Shown here: piece by piece, positions 16,093 to 24,517 of the stretch | Position numbering within the stretch: position 1 is the stretch's first letter | Layout: the number at the start of each line of letters is the position of its first letter | From: Alphaproteobacteria bacterium | GTDB taxonomy: Bacteria > Pseudomonadota > Alphaproteobacteria > SHVR01 | Reading direction: 5' to 3' | Length of the DNA stretch: 42,991 nt | Assembly (NCBI GenBank): GCA_009694185.1 | Contig: SHVR01000019.1 | Location: 1-42,991 of the forward strand | The notes under the pieces: generated by a model | Database searches by the model: none | Told to the model about the DNA's origin: nothing | The model's input: the letters and a program-made list of their open reading frames with translations, nothing else | Made by a program: the position numbers and the translations under genes

Positions 16093-17661
16093 ATGGCGGA
16101 ATCAAATCGTGGCCAAGCTCACGGGATCAACCGGCGAAATCTGCTGACACTCATGGCCGGCGTGGGTGCCGCCACGGCGCTGCCGCTCGACTTCTCGAAG
16201 GTAGCGCTTGCCCAGGGTGCCAAGGCTCTGCGCGTGCGACTGGGTTCCGACATCTCGGTCCTCGACCCGGCGCATATCTTCCAGATCGAGAATCAGACCG
16301 TCTGCGCCCACATCTTCAACGGCCTGGTGAAATACGACCAGGCGACGAACAAGATCGTGCCGGACCTGGCGACGGAATGGAGCATCTCCGGCGATGGAAC
16401 GGTCTATACCTTCAAGCTGCGTGGCGGCATCGCGTTTCACAAGAATTTTGGCGCCCTCACGGCCGAGGACGTGAAGTTTTCGCTGGACCGGGTTCTCGAT
16501 CCAAACGGCGCCAGTAAGTACACGGGCCAACTCGCAGGCCTCAAGACGGTCGAAGCCGCCGATCCCGGCACCGTCCGATTGACCCTTGAGGCCCCCAGTT
16601 CGGGATTCCTGCACAAGCTGACGGCCTTCAATCAGGGTTGGATCGTCTCGAAAAAGGCGGTCACCGAGATGGGCGAGAAGTTCAAGCTCAATCCGATCGG
16701 CAGCGGGCCTTTCATGTTCGAGAAGTGGACCGCCGGCAGTGAGGTTAGGCTGGTGGCGAACAAGGCCTATTTCGGGGGCGCGCCGAAATTCGACGAGCTG
16801 TTGCTCCGCGTTATCAAGGATGAGACCGCCGCCGCCATCGCGCTGGAGAAGCGGGAAATCGATATCTTCTATGCGCTGCAACAGCCCGAGATGATCGACC
16901 GGCTGAAGAAGTTGGGCGGTGTCCAGGTATTGAGCCGCGACGCCAATCACACCATCAATCTCGTGCTGAATACCACGGTGAAACCGCTCGACGACCCGCG
17001 TGTCCGCCGAGCCATGGCCCATGCCCTAAACCGGAAGGGCCTGATCGACGGGTTCTTCAAGGGCACCAAGTCGATGGCGCACTCGGTATTGACCAGTTCG
17101 TTTGCCGAGTTCACCGACGATGTGCCGCAATACGGATACGATCCCGAGAAGGCCAAGGCCCTGCTCAAGGAGGCGGGTCATCCGTCCTTCAAGTTCGAAC
17201 TGACCTCGGTCGGCCTTAGTCCGTATGACAAGATCGTGGTGCCCATGGCCGACGATCTAAGTGCCGTGGGGATCGACACGTCCATCAAGGTGCTCGAGCG
17301 TGGCGCCTACACCCAGGCGCGCAACAGCGGCAACGTCCAGTCCTGCATGACGGGCGTCGTCGGTCCGCCCGACCCCGATTCCCCGTTGGTTTCGCTCTAT
17401 GCCAAGAAATCCTTCCCACCGGGTCTCAACACGGCCCGATACGATGCGGTCGAGGATTTGCTCGGCAAGGCCGGCACCGCGAAAAGTGCCGCCGAACGGG
17501 CGGCGGCTTACAAGGCGATCCTCAAAAAAGTAATGACGGACGTGCCCGTGATCCCGCTCTATGGCGATCGCCTGTTCCTTGCGCACACCGACGACGTCGA
17601 GGGCCTGGTACAGAATTCGTTGTTCACAGTCGATACCTACTCGGTCTCGCGCAAGGGGTGA
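16093..17661 (+). CDS. Peptide/nickel-type ABC transporter solute-binding protein
   Basis: A 522-residue family-5 solute-binding protein. The ATG at 16093 follows GGGAGG at good spacing; upstream in-frame codons give no signal sequence. The N-terminus carries a twin-arginine signal (NRRNLLTLMAGVGAATALPL) with likely processing near AQGAK. SBP_bac_5 landmarks follow: RVRLGSDISVLDPAHIF, the TEWSISGDGTVYTFKLR segment, EDVKFSLDRV, NPIGSGPFMFEKW and DDPRVRRAMAHALNR. These proteins bind peptides, nickel chelates, opines, glutathione and other small amides in the periplasm. It belongs with the two permeases that follow and the two ATPases at 9988-12134. Confidence 0.94.
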   Translation: MAESNRGQAHGINRRNLLTLMAGVGAATALPLDFSKVALAQGAKALRVRLGSDISVLDPAHIFQIENQTVCAHIFNGLVKYDQATNKIVPDLATEWSISGDGTVYTFKLRGGIAFHKNFGALTAEDVKFSLDRVLDPNGASKYTGQLAGLKTVEAADPGTVRLTLEAPSSGFLHKLTAFNQGWIVSKKAVTEMGEKFKLNPIGSGPFMFEKWTAGSEVRLVANKAYFGGAPKFDELLLRVIKDETAAAIALEKREIDIFYALQQPEMIDRLKKLGGVQVLSRDANHTINLVLNTTVKPLDDPRVRRAMAHALNRKGLIDGFFKGTKSMAHSVLTSSFAEFTDDVPQYGYDPEKAKALLKEAGHPSFKFELTSVGLSPYDKIVVPMADDLSAVGIDTSIKVLERGAYTQARNSGNVQSCMTGVVGPPDPDSPLVSLYAKKSFPPGLNTARYDAVEDLLGKAGTAKSAAERAAAYKAILKKVMTDVPVIPLYGDRLFLAHTDDVEGLVQNSLFTVDTYSVSRKG

Positions 17662-17669
17662 GCTAGCCG

Positions 17670-18611
17670 GTGCTCCGCCATCTCGGGCGCTGCTTCGTCC
17701 ATCTGGCGGTCGCGGTTGCCGGGATTGTGACGGTCGCCTTCTTCCTCATGCGGGCGATTCCGGGCGATCCGGCTGCCTACATGCTGGGCGACTATGCGAC
17801 GGCGGACGCGCTGGCGCGCTTGCGGGGGCAGCTTGGCCTCGACCGGTCGGTGCTCGAACAATATGCCCTGTTCGTCGCGCGCGCCGTGCGTGGCGACCTC
17901 GGCAGCTCGGTGGTCACGGGACAGGCCGCCCTGACCGAGATCCTCGATAGCCTGCCCGCATCGGCCGCTCTCGCCGTATTGGGCCTTCTGATCGCGATCC
18001 TGATCGGCGTGCCGCTCGGCATCGCATCGGCCGTGCGCCAGGGCACATGGCTCGATGTGGCAATCATGTTGGCGGCGCTCGCGGGCATCTCCTTCCCGGT
18101 GTTCTGGTTGGGTCTTGCGGCGATTCTCATCCTCTCGCACGGGCTCGATCTTTTTCCGGCGCTTGGCTCAAGCGGGTCGGAAGACCTCCTGACGCGGCTC
18201 CACCATCTGGCGCTGCCGGCGTTGGTGCTTGGCTTTTCGGTTTCGGCCTACATTGCCCGACTGACTCGCTCGGCCATGCTCGAAGTGCTGGGTCAAGACT
18301 ATGTGCGCGTCGCACGGGCGATGGGTATACCGGAACGGCGAATCCTCTATAAGTTGGCGCTGCGCAACGCCCTCATTCCGATTCTCGCCGTCATTGGCGT
18401 GACGTTCGCCTGGTCGCTTGGCAATGCCATTCTGATCGAAGTCGTATTCAGCCGACCGGGATTGGGCTCGACCCTGCTGAAGGCTATCCTCGCGCGCGAC
18501 TACCAGCTCGTACAGGCGGGCGTCCTCATTCTAGCAACCGCCGTGGTCGTAACCAATACCGTCCTGGATGTGGTTTATGGTGTCATCGACCCGCGCCTGA
18601 GGAGCGGATGA
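17670..18611 (+). CDS. Peptide/nickel-type ABC transporter permease, DppB-like
   Basis: A 313-residue inner-membrane subunit with about six hydrophobic helices. It starts at the GTG at 17670, 8 bases after the solute-binding protein. The N-terminal RAIPGDPAAYMLGD motif, the periplasmic loop LGLDRSVLEQYALFVARAVRGD and the EAA loop VARAMGIPERRILYKLALRNALIP are characteristic of DppB/OppB. It overlaps the next permease by 4 bases and forms the translocation channel with it. Confidence 0.93.
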   Translation: MLRHLGRCFVHLAVAVAGIVTVAFFLMRAIPGDPAAYMLGDYATADALARLRGQLGLDRSVLEQYALFVARAVRGDLGSSVVTGQAALTEILDSLPASAALAVLGLLIAILIGVPLGIASAVRQGTWLDVAIMLAALAGISFPVFWLGLAAILILSHGLDLFPALGSSGSEDLLTRLHHLALPALVLGFSVSAYIARLTRSAMLEVLGQDYVRVARAMGIPERRILYKLALRNALIPILAVIGVTFAWSLGNAILIEVVFSRPGLGSTLLKAILARDYQLVQAGVLILATAVVVTNTVLDVVYGVIDPRLRSG

Positions 18612-19459
18612 GCACGGAACTTCGCCGCTATCTCGGCCATCCGGGTCTCGCCGTGGGGACGGCGATCCTCGTCCTGCTCGTCATGATCACGCTGGTGGCG
18701 GGGTGGATCGCGCCCCACTCGCCACTCAAAACCGACATGGCGAATACTCTTGCGCCCATGTCCACCTCCCATTGGCTCGGCACGGACCAGTTCGGTCGCG
18801 ATGTGCTCTCGCGCATCATTATGGGTACGCGGGTCTCCATCCAGGTCGCGTTCGCGGTGGTGGCACTATCCTTGAGTGCCGGCACCATCGTCGGCGCGCT
18901 CGCGGGGTTCGCGGGTGGCTGGACTGAGCGCATCACCGTTATCATCATCGACATTCTTCTCGCCTTCCCCGGCTTTCTGCTCGCGCTGGCGCTGGTCGCG
19001 GCCCGAGGCTCTTCCCTCGAATCGGTGATCGTCGGCGTCTCGATCGCGTTCACGCCACGCGTGGCCGCGGTCATGCGCTCGGTCGTGCTGACCATCAAGC
19101 CGCGCCCTTTCATCGAGGCCTCGCGCGCCATCGGCTTGACCGAGCTCAGGATTCTGCTTCGCCATGTGATCCCCAACGCCATGCCGCCGGTGATCGTGAT
19201 CGCGACCGTGAGTGCCGCGACGGCCATCCTCGCCGAAGCCGGCTTGAGCTTTCTCGGCCTTGGTGTTCAGCCACCGACACCGACCTGGGGCAACATCATC
19301 TCGGACGGTAACCCGCTGATCACGACGAACCCCTGGATATCGCTGTCTGCCGGTTTCTGCATCGCGTTGGCGGTCATTGCATTCAATCTCCTGGGCGACG
19401 GGCTGCGCGACACGCTCGACCCACGCATGCGCCAACAGACGGGTGCGAGGATGCTCTGA
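18608..19459 (+). CDS. Peptide/nickel-type ABC transporter permease, DppC-like
   Basis: A 283-residue partner permease coupled by ATGA. DppC features are the short N-terminal cytoplasmic helix, the APHSPLKTDMANTLAP region, SHWLGTDQFGRDVLSRIIMG, the EAA loop EASRAIGLTELRILLRHVIPN and the terminal GDGLRDTLDPRMR. It closes the 9988-19459 transporter set. About 195 bases without a recognisable gene or terminator follow. Confidence 0.94.
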   Translation: MSTELRRYLGHPGLAVGTAILVLLVMITLVAGWIAPHSPLKTDMANTLAPMSTSHWLGTDQFGRDVLSRIIMGTRVSIQVAFAVVALSLSAGTIVGALAGFAGGWTERITVIIIDILLAFPGFLLALALVAARGSSLESVIVGVSIAFTPRVAAVMRSVVLTIKPRPFIEASRAIGLTELRILLRHVIPNAMPPVIVIATVSAATAILAEAGLSFLGLGVQPPTPTWGNIISDGNPLITTNPWISLSAGFCIALAVIAFNLLGDGLRDTLDPRMRQQTGARML

Positions 19460-19654
19460 TTGACACCCCCGCCTCCACATGCAACTGCACACATTCCAGG
19501 CGCAGGCTCGGGTCCGGCTCGCAAGAAAACAGGCCAAAAAAATTGGCAGATCGTTGTCGGCCGCCACCGGCACCGGGATCGGCATTGGGAAAGTCGGCGT
19601 GGCGATTGCAGTGAAATGACCCATCGCGAATAACTCGCACCATTGGAGGCAGTC

Positions 19655-19795
19655 ATGGCCAAAGGACAAAAAAAATCCAACCGCGAAATCAAGAAACCGA
19701 AAAAGACGGCGACGGAGCGCGCGAAGTCTACCGCCCCGGTACCCGCGCTCGGCGCGCAGCGCACGCCAACCAAGGGTGGGCAAAAGAAGCGCTGA
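19655..19795 (+). CDS. Small basic protein, 46 residues, unknown function
   Basis: A short open frame with a strong Shine-Dalgarno (TGGAGG, 6 bases before the ATG). The protein is very basic, about one quarter lysine or arginine, begins MAKGQKKSNREIKKPKK and ends GGQKKR, with a Thr/Pro/Ala-rich middle. It looks intrinsically disordered and may bind nucleic acid. Short proteins with an MAKGQ..SNRE.KKPKK start are common in Alphaproteobacteria and remain uncharacterised. It stands alone, with about 200 bases of non-coding sequence on each side, so it probably has its own promoter. Confidence 0.7.
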   Translation: MAKGQKKSNREIKKPKKTATERAKSTAPVPALGAQRTPTKGGQKKR

Positions 19796-20005
19796 GCGAC
19801 CTGCCAAGCGATCTCGCTAGCCCGGGCGCATCGGCGAGCGGGCGAGCGTCCGCATTCGTTGAGCCCATTTCGGTAGTGGAATCAACGGTCTGAGAATTTC
19901 AAAGCGGTCCGGCGGAGCGGCGGGTTTTTGCGCGCGCCCGAGGTCGCCGCGTGGCGATATGATGGTTCGGCTACAACCTGACGCCCGTTCCGAGGAAGAT
20001 TTCCC

Positions 20006-21037
20006 ATGCTGTCACTGCGCAAGACCAAGGCGTCGTTCGGCCTCGATTTCCAGGAAGTGCCCGAGCCCCGCCGGCCGGGTCCCGGTGAAGTCACCCTCAA
20101 GGTCGAGGCGGTCGGCATCTGCGGCAGCGACGTGCACGCCTATGAGTGGACCGAGGGCTTTGGCTTCATGGCCGGGCGTCTGCCGGTCACCATGGGTCAC
20201 GAATTTGCCGGCCGAGTGGTGGCGCGGGGACCGGATACGAGCCTCCCCGACGGCACTCGGGTGACGGTGGCGCCCTTTATCACCTGCGGCATTTGTGCCG
20301 CCTGCCGGCGGGACGACGCCCGCAATTGCACCCGGCGCGAGCTGATCGGCCTCACGGTCGATGGCGGCTTCGCGGGCCACGTCACGCTGCCGGCGCGGAA
20401 CTGCCTGGTGCTGCCGGCCACCCTCGACGACGAACTGGGGGCGCTGACCGAACCCTTGGGGGTGGGCTGCGAAGCGGTCCTCGTCGGCGAGGTGAAGCTC
20501 GGCGACACGGTGCTGGTGATGGGACCCGGCACCATCGGCCAGGGCATCGCGCTGATGGCGCGGGCGGCGGGTGCCGCCCGGGTCCTGGTCGCCGGGCGCG
20601 GCGATCAACCGCGCTTCGATGTGCTGGGCCAACTCGGCTTCCATGAGATCATTGACGTTGCCGAGGGGCCGCTCGGCGAGCAAGTGCTTGCGCGGACCGG
20701 CGGCGAGCCGGTCGACGTGGTGCTGGAGGCGACCGGCCATCCCGCCGCCATCGCCGACGGCATGGGCGTCTTGCGCAAGGGCGGCGTGATCGTGGCGGTC
20801 GGTATCCATGCCGAGCAGCTCACGTTCAACGTGACGGATTTCGTGCGCAACCGGCAGCAGTTGCGCGCCTCGCACGGCACTAGCTTTGCGACCTTCGGCC
20901 GCGTGCTCTCGTTGATGGCGCGCGAACCCGAGGCCTTTCGCGCCATGATCACCCACCGGATGCCGCTCGCACGCGGGATCGAGGGCTTCGAGCTCGCGCG
21001 CCAGCGGGCGGCGAGCAAGGTCATGCTGCGGCCGTAA
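20006..21037 (+). CDS. Zinc-dependent alcohol/polyol dehydrogenase (MDR family)
   Basis: A 343-residue medium-chain dehydrogenase. The catalytic zinc site is visible in ICGSDVHAYEW and GHEFAGRVV. The structural zinc motif is CGICAACRRDDARNC, and the Rossmann fold is MGPGTIGQGIALMARAAGA. The group includes threonine, sorbitol and galactitol dehydrogenases, which oxidise a secondary alcohol with NAD. GAGGAAG about 9 bases before the ATG supports the start. It precedes a flavin monooxygenase gene by 13 bases, suggesting a shared transcript. Its specific substrate is unknown. Confidence 0.9.
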   Translation: MLSLRKTKASFGLDFQEVPEPRRPGPGEVTLKVEAVGICGSDVHAYEWTEGFGFMAGRLPVTMGHEFAGRVVARGPDTSLPDGTRVTVAPFITCGICAACRRDDARNCTRRELIGLTVDGGFAGHVTLPARNCLVLPATLDDELGALTEPLGVGCEAVLVGEVKLGDTVLVMGPGTIGQGIALMARAAGAARVLVAGRGDQPRFDVLGQLGFHEIIDVAEGPLGEQVLARTGGEPVDVVLEATGHPAAIADGMGVLRKGGVIVAVGIHAEQLTFNVTDFVRNRQQLRASHGTSFATFGRVLSLMAREPEAFRAMITHRMPLARGIEGFELARQRAASKVMLRP

Positions 21038-21050
21038 AGGGGGCCGCACA

Positions 21051-22391
21051 TTGGCTGCGCAATTACCATCGGCGAAGCGCCTCAGGCTCGGCGCGTTCAT
21101 GCGGCCGGTCAGCATCCACACGGCGGCCTGGCGCTATCCGGGCGGCACCCCGGACGCGAACTTCAATCTCAACGCGATCGTCGGCTATGCCCAAACCCTG
21201 GAGCGCGGCTGCTTCGATGCCTTCTTCATGGCCGACCACCTGGCCGTCTTAAACATGCCCATGGACGCCCTGAAGCGGAGCGCTACCGTCACCTCATTCG
21301 ATCCGCTCACCCTGCTGCCGGCCTTGGCCATGAAGACCCGGCATCTCGGCCTGATCGCCACCGCCTCCACCACGTTCGAGCCGCCCTATGTGATCGCCCG
21401 GCGCTTCGCCTCGCTCGATCATATCAGCGGCGGGCGGGCGGCCTGGAACATCGTCACCACATCCAACCCCGACGCGGCACTGAATTTCGGCCATGACGAT
21501 CAGATGGAGCATGGCGAGCGCTATCGCCGGGCGCGCGAGTTCTACGACGTCGTGACCGGCCTCTGGGATAGCTGGGCCGACGACGCCTTCGTCCGCGATG
21601 TCGAGAGCGGCGTCTATTTTTCGCCCGACCGCCTGCACGTCCTCGACCACAAGGGCGAGTTCTTCAAGGTGCGCGGACCGCTCAACATCGCCCGGCCGCC
21701 TCAGGGCTGGCCGGTGATCGTGCAGGCGGGGGCGTCGGAAGCCGGCAAACAGCTTGCCGCCGAAACGGCGGAAATGGTCTTCACTTCCCAGCGCACGCTC
21801 GCCGACGGCAAGGCCTTCTATGCCGACGTCAAGGGGCGGATGCGGGTGGCCGGCCGGTCGCCGGACCATATGAAGATCCTGCCCGGTGCCCTCGTCGTCG
21901 TCGGCGATAGCGAGGCGGACGCGCGCGCCAAGCGCGCCCTCCTCGATAGCCTGGTCCATTATGCGAGCGGCATCGCCTCGCTCTCGATCGCGCTCGGCCA
22001 CGACGCCAGCGGCTTCGATCCCAACGCCCCCCTTCCCCCAGTGCCCGAAACCAACGCCAGCAAGAGCGGCCGGGAGCGGGTCATGAGACTGGCGCGGGAC
22101 GAGGGCCTGACGCTCCGCCAGCTCGCCGGCCGGTTTGGCGGTTATGCCGGGCTCTCCATGGTCGGCACCGCCAAGAGCATCGCCGATGAGATGGAGGCAT
22201 GGCTGATGGAGGAGGGTTCCGACGGCTTCAACGTCATGTTTCCCTATCTGCCGGCGGGTCTCGACGATGTCGTCGACCAGGTCGTGCCCGAATTGCAGCG
22301 CCGCGGGCTCTTTCGTACATCCTATGAAGGGACCACGCTCCGGGAGAATCTGGGCCTGCCCCGACCGGCGAACCGGTTTTTCAAGAACTAG
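21051..22391 (+). CDS. LLM-class flavin-dependent monooxygenase (NtaA/SnaA/DszA type)
   Basis: A 446-residue bacterial-luciferase-like protein of the long NtaA/DszA branch, which uses reduced flavin from a separate reductase to oxidise organosulfur, aminopolycarboxylate or related compounds. The N-terminus GAFMRPVSIHTAAWRYPG and the blocks FDAFFMADH, TSFDPLTLLPALA, GRAAWNIVTTSN and EFYDVVTGLWDSWADDA are typical. The start appears to be TTG at 21051, because AAGGGGG stands 7 bases upstream and homologues start close to this point. It lies in a run with the dehydrogenase before it and a beta-hydroxyacid dehydrogenase after it. No flavin reductase gene is in the window. Confidence 0.9.
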   Translation: MAAQLPSAKRLRLGAFMRPVSIHTAAWRYPGGTPDANFNLNAIVGYAQTLERGCFDAFFMADHLAVLNMPMDALKRSATVTSFDPLTLLPALAMKTRHLGLIATASTTFEPPYVIARRFASLDHISGGRAAWNIVTTSNPDAALNFGHDDQMEHGERYRRAREFYDVVTGLWDSWADDAFVRDVESGVYFSPDRLHVLDHKGEFFKVRGPLNIARPPQGWPVIVQAGASEAGKQLAAETAEMVFTSQRTLADGKAFYADVKGRMRVAGRSPDHMKILPGALVVVGDSEADARAKRALLDSLVHYASGIASLSIALGHDASGFDPNAPLPPVPETNASKSGRERVMRLARDEGLTLRQLAGRFGGYAGLSMVGTAKSIADEMEAWLMEEGSDGFNVMFPYLPAGLDDVVDQVVPELQRRGLFRTSYEGTTLRENLGLPRPANRFFKN

Positions 22392-22405
22392 GAATGGGGG
22401 AACCC

Positions 22406-23296
22406 ATGGCGGAGAACAAGGAAAAGGTCGGCTATATCGGGCTCGGCCTCATGGGCAAGCCGATGGCGCTCCGCCTGCTCCAGGCCGGCTTCAATGTCGC
22501 GATCTGGGCGCGCGCGCCGGCCAAGGTGAAGGATGCCGTCGCGGCCGGCGCCCGGCTGCTTGGGAGCCCCGCCGAGGTGGCGCGGGCGAGCGATATTGTC
22601 ATTGTCTGCCTCTCCGACACAGGTGCCGTGAAGGAGGTGGTGTTCGGTCCGAGCGGCATCGCCGAGGGAGCCGGGCGGGCCAAGATCCTGGTCGACATGT
22701 CGACCATCGACCCCAAGGAGAGCCGGGCGTTCGCGGAACGCCTCCATGCGGAAACGGGCATGGAATGGATCGACGCGCCCATGTCCGGAGGGCCTCCGGT
22801 CGCCGCCGCCGGCAAACTCGCCGTCATGGCGGGTGGCGATGCGGCGGCATTCGAACGCTCGCGCTCGGTCGTCTCGCATCTTGCCGGTAAATACACTTTG
22901 ATGGGGCCGGCCGGCGCCGGGCAAACCACCAAGCTCATTAACCAGGTCATCGTGGGGGGGTGCAAATCGGTCATCGCCGAGGCGGTGCAGCTCGCCATGA
23001 ACGCCGGCGTCGATGCGCTCCGCCTCCCCGAGGCGCTGGAGGGTGGGCGCGGCGATTCTCTGTTGCTGCGGCAATCGGTGCCGAAAATGGTTGCCGGCGA
23101 TTTCTCCCCGGCGGGTCACCTGCGGACCATCATGAAAGACCTCAACATGGTCATGGAGCTCGGCCGCGCCACGGGAACGCCGATGCCAATGACGGCGCTC
23201 TCCACCGAGATCCACCGCATGATGATCGCCCATGGCCATGGCGAGGCCGACACCACCTCGGTTATCGCGCTCTATCGCGACAAGCCGATCTTGTAG
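22406..23296 (+). CDS. NAD(P)-dependent beta-hydroxyacid dehydrogenase (HIBADH-like)
   Basis: 296 residues of the 3-hydroxyisobutyrate/tartronate-semialdehyde dehydrogenase family. The Rossmann motif GYIGLGLMGKPMALRLL opens the protein. DAPMSGGPPVAAAGKLAVM is the substrate-binding loop, and GAGQTTKLINQ carries the catalytic lysine. The ATG at 22406 is chosen because GGGGGAA precedes it by about 5 bases; the in-frame ATG at 22394 has its only possible ribosome site abutting it. It probably oxidises a short beta-hydroxy acid produced by the neighbouring enzymes. The true substrate is unknown. Confidence 0.9.
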   Translation: MAENKEKVGYIGLGLMGKPMALRLLQAGFNVAIWARAPAKVKDAVAAGARLLGSPAEVARASDIVIVCLSDTGAVKEVVFGPSGIAEGAGRAKILVDMSTIDPKESRAFAERLHAETGMEWIDAPMSGGPPVAAAGKLAVMAGGDAAAFERSRSVVSHLAGKYTLMGPAGAGQTTKLINQVIVGGCKSVIAEAVQLAMNAGVDALRLPEALEGGRGDSLLLRQSVPKMVAGDFSPAGHLRTIMKDLNMVMELGRATGTPMPMTALSTEIHRMMIAHGHGEADTTSVIALYRDKPIL

Positions 23297-23309
23297 GCAA
23301 GCGCATCCT

Positions 23310-23469
23310 ACCGCACCAGCAGCACCGGACAGGCGATGGTTTCGAGGAGTTCCCGGCGCGCTTCGCCGCCAAGCAACCGGTTACCGGCGGCGATTGCCAG
23401 GATACCGCCATCGGCCATGCTCACGAGCGCACACACGCCCTGAACCGTCGCCTCGGGCAGATGACTTAT
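23310..23469 (-). pseudogene. Universal-stress-protein C-terminal remnant
   Basis: Only about 53 codons on the minus strand look meaningful: LAISHLPEATVQG, then GGILAIAAGNRLLGGEARR and ELLETIACPVLLVR before a stop. The end matches the C-terminus of UspA-type proteins (usually GG..R.LLE..PCPVLLV), where the glycine-rich stretch binds ATP. The N-terminal two thirds is missing; upstream sequence switches to a Lon-related fragment in another frame. Identification is by short motif only and is tentative. Confidence 0.5.
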
Positions 23470-24004
23470 GGCAAGCGCCGCCCCCGCCCGCACGAAGGAA
23501 CGGCTCCACATTCGCCACCACATCAGCCTCGACCGCGTCGAGATAGCCGCGCACGGCGTCGATATCGCTAAAAATTCGGCGCAACTCGGTGATCGGATGG
23601 CCGACCGCCTGGCGGGTCACTTCCTCGGTCAGCGCGCGCGCCTTATCGCGATGCTCGCGCTCCCAACGCGGGAACTGCACCAGCGTTTCCTGCAACATCG
23701 CTTCGAGCTCGCGGGTCTGGCGGCGGATTTCCTCCTGCTCGGCCTCGTCCAATTTCTGAAAGACGTCGGGCGTCATGACCTCGCGGTCGCGCATGGGCGC
23801 GAAGGCAAACCCCATGGGCGTGCGGATGAGCGCGATGCCCTTCGCCTCGGCCGCCCGCCGCATGGTCTCGAAGGCGGTTTCCTAGCGCCCCTTGAATTCG
23901 TCCTCGATCGCCTGGCGCCGGACCCGGTATTCGTCCGATTCGAACGCCACCGGATCGGTCAGCGGCCGGAGACGGTTGGGCGGCAGAGGTTCGCGAAGGC
24001 TCAT
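23470..24004 (-). pseudogene. Lon-related ATP-dependent protease remnant (N-terminal domain only)
   Basis: From an ATG at 24004 the minus strand reads MSLREPLPPNRLRPLTDP, the usual start of the Lon-related AAA protease family. It then jumps to VAFESDEYRVRRQAIEDEF, normally more than 100 residues later. An in-frame TAG at 23882-23884 follows, where the family would have a Gln. Beyond it the reading continues with KGIALIRTPMGFAFAPMRD, a long charged helix and DAVEADVVANVEPF. The whole ATPase and Ser-Lys protease part is absent. An internal deletion, a nonsense codon and a truncation make this non-functional. It begins 5 bases after the zincin gene, so it was probably once co-transcribed with it. 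Confidence 0.75.
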
Positions 24005-24009
24005 GGTCT

Positions 24010-24417
24010 CTAACAGTCCATTTCCTCGATCGCCTCCATGTCGGCGTCGCTGAAGCCGAAATGATGGCCGATCTCGTGGATCAGCACATGGCGCACGATA
24101 TGCGGCAGGTCCTCGCCGGTCTCGCACCAATAGTCCAGGATCGGGCGACGGTAGAGGAAGATCATGTCGACGTTGGTGGGCGTCGCATCGACGCTCTTCC
24201 GGTCGAGCGACACGCCGCTATAGAGGCCCAGAATATCGAACGGCGACTCCAGCGCCATTTCCGCCTCGGTCGCCTCGTCGGGAAACTCGTCGACGCGGAT
24301 CACCAAGCCGCGCACTTTGTCGCGCAGCATCGCCGGGATCGTCTGCAATGCGGCAATCGCCATCGCCTCGATATCGTCGAGGCTCGGCGGGGTGGTGGGA
24401 ACGGGGCTGGCACGCAT
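24010..24417 (-). CDS. Small zincin-like metallopeptidase family protein
   Basis: 135 residues of the compact 'metallopeptidase family protein' group (possible zincin). The zinc motif HEIGHHFGFSD is at residues 114-124, near the C-terminus, preceded by the family's VIRVDEFP and GLYSGVSL blocks and the FLYRRPILDYWCE strand. The third zinc ligand is likely the Asp of FGFSD. No signal peptide is visible, so it is probably cytoplasmic. The ATG at 24417 is chosen because family similarity begins shortly after it. The physiological substrate is unknown for the family. Confidence 0.85.
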   Translation of the reverse strand: MRASPVPTTPPSLDDIEAMAIAALQTIPAMLRDKVRGLVIRVDEFPDEATEAEMALESPFDILGLYSGVSLDRKSVDATPTNVDMIFLYRRPILDYWCETGEDLPHIVRHVLIHEIGHHFGFSDADMEAIEEMDC

Positions 24418-24517
24418 GGCGCCACCAGGATAACCCGGAGCACCCCGGCCGGAAACCGGCTTGCCCGCCGGCGCCGAGCGGCTAATCTGGAACAAATTCC
24501 GGAAAGGCTCCGAAGCC

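Noticed and set aside
19460..19654. Possible terminator or small RNA after the peptide transporter genes
   Set aside because: No stable hairpin or T-tract could be found by eye.
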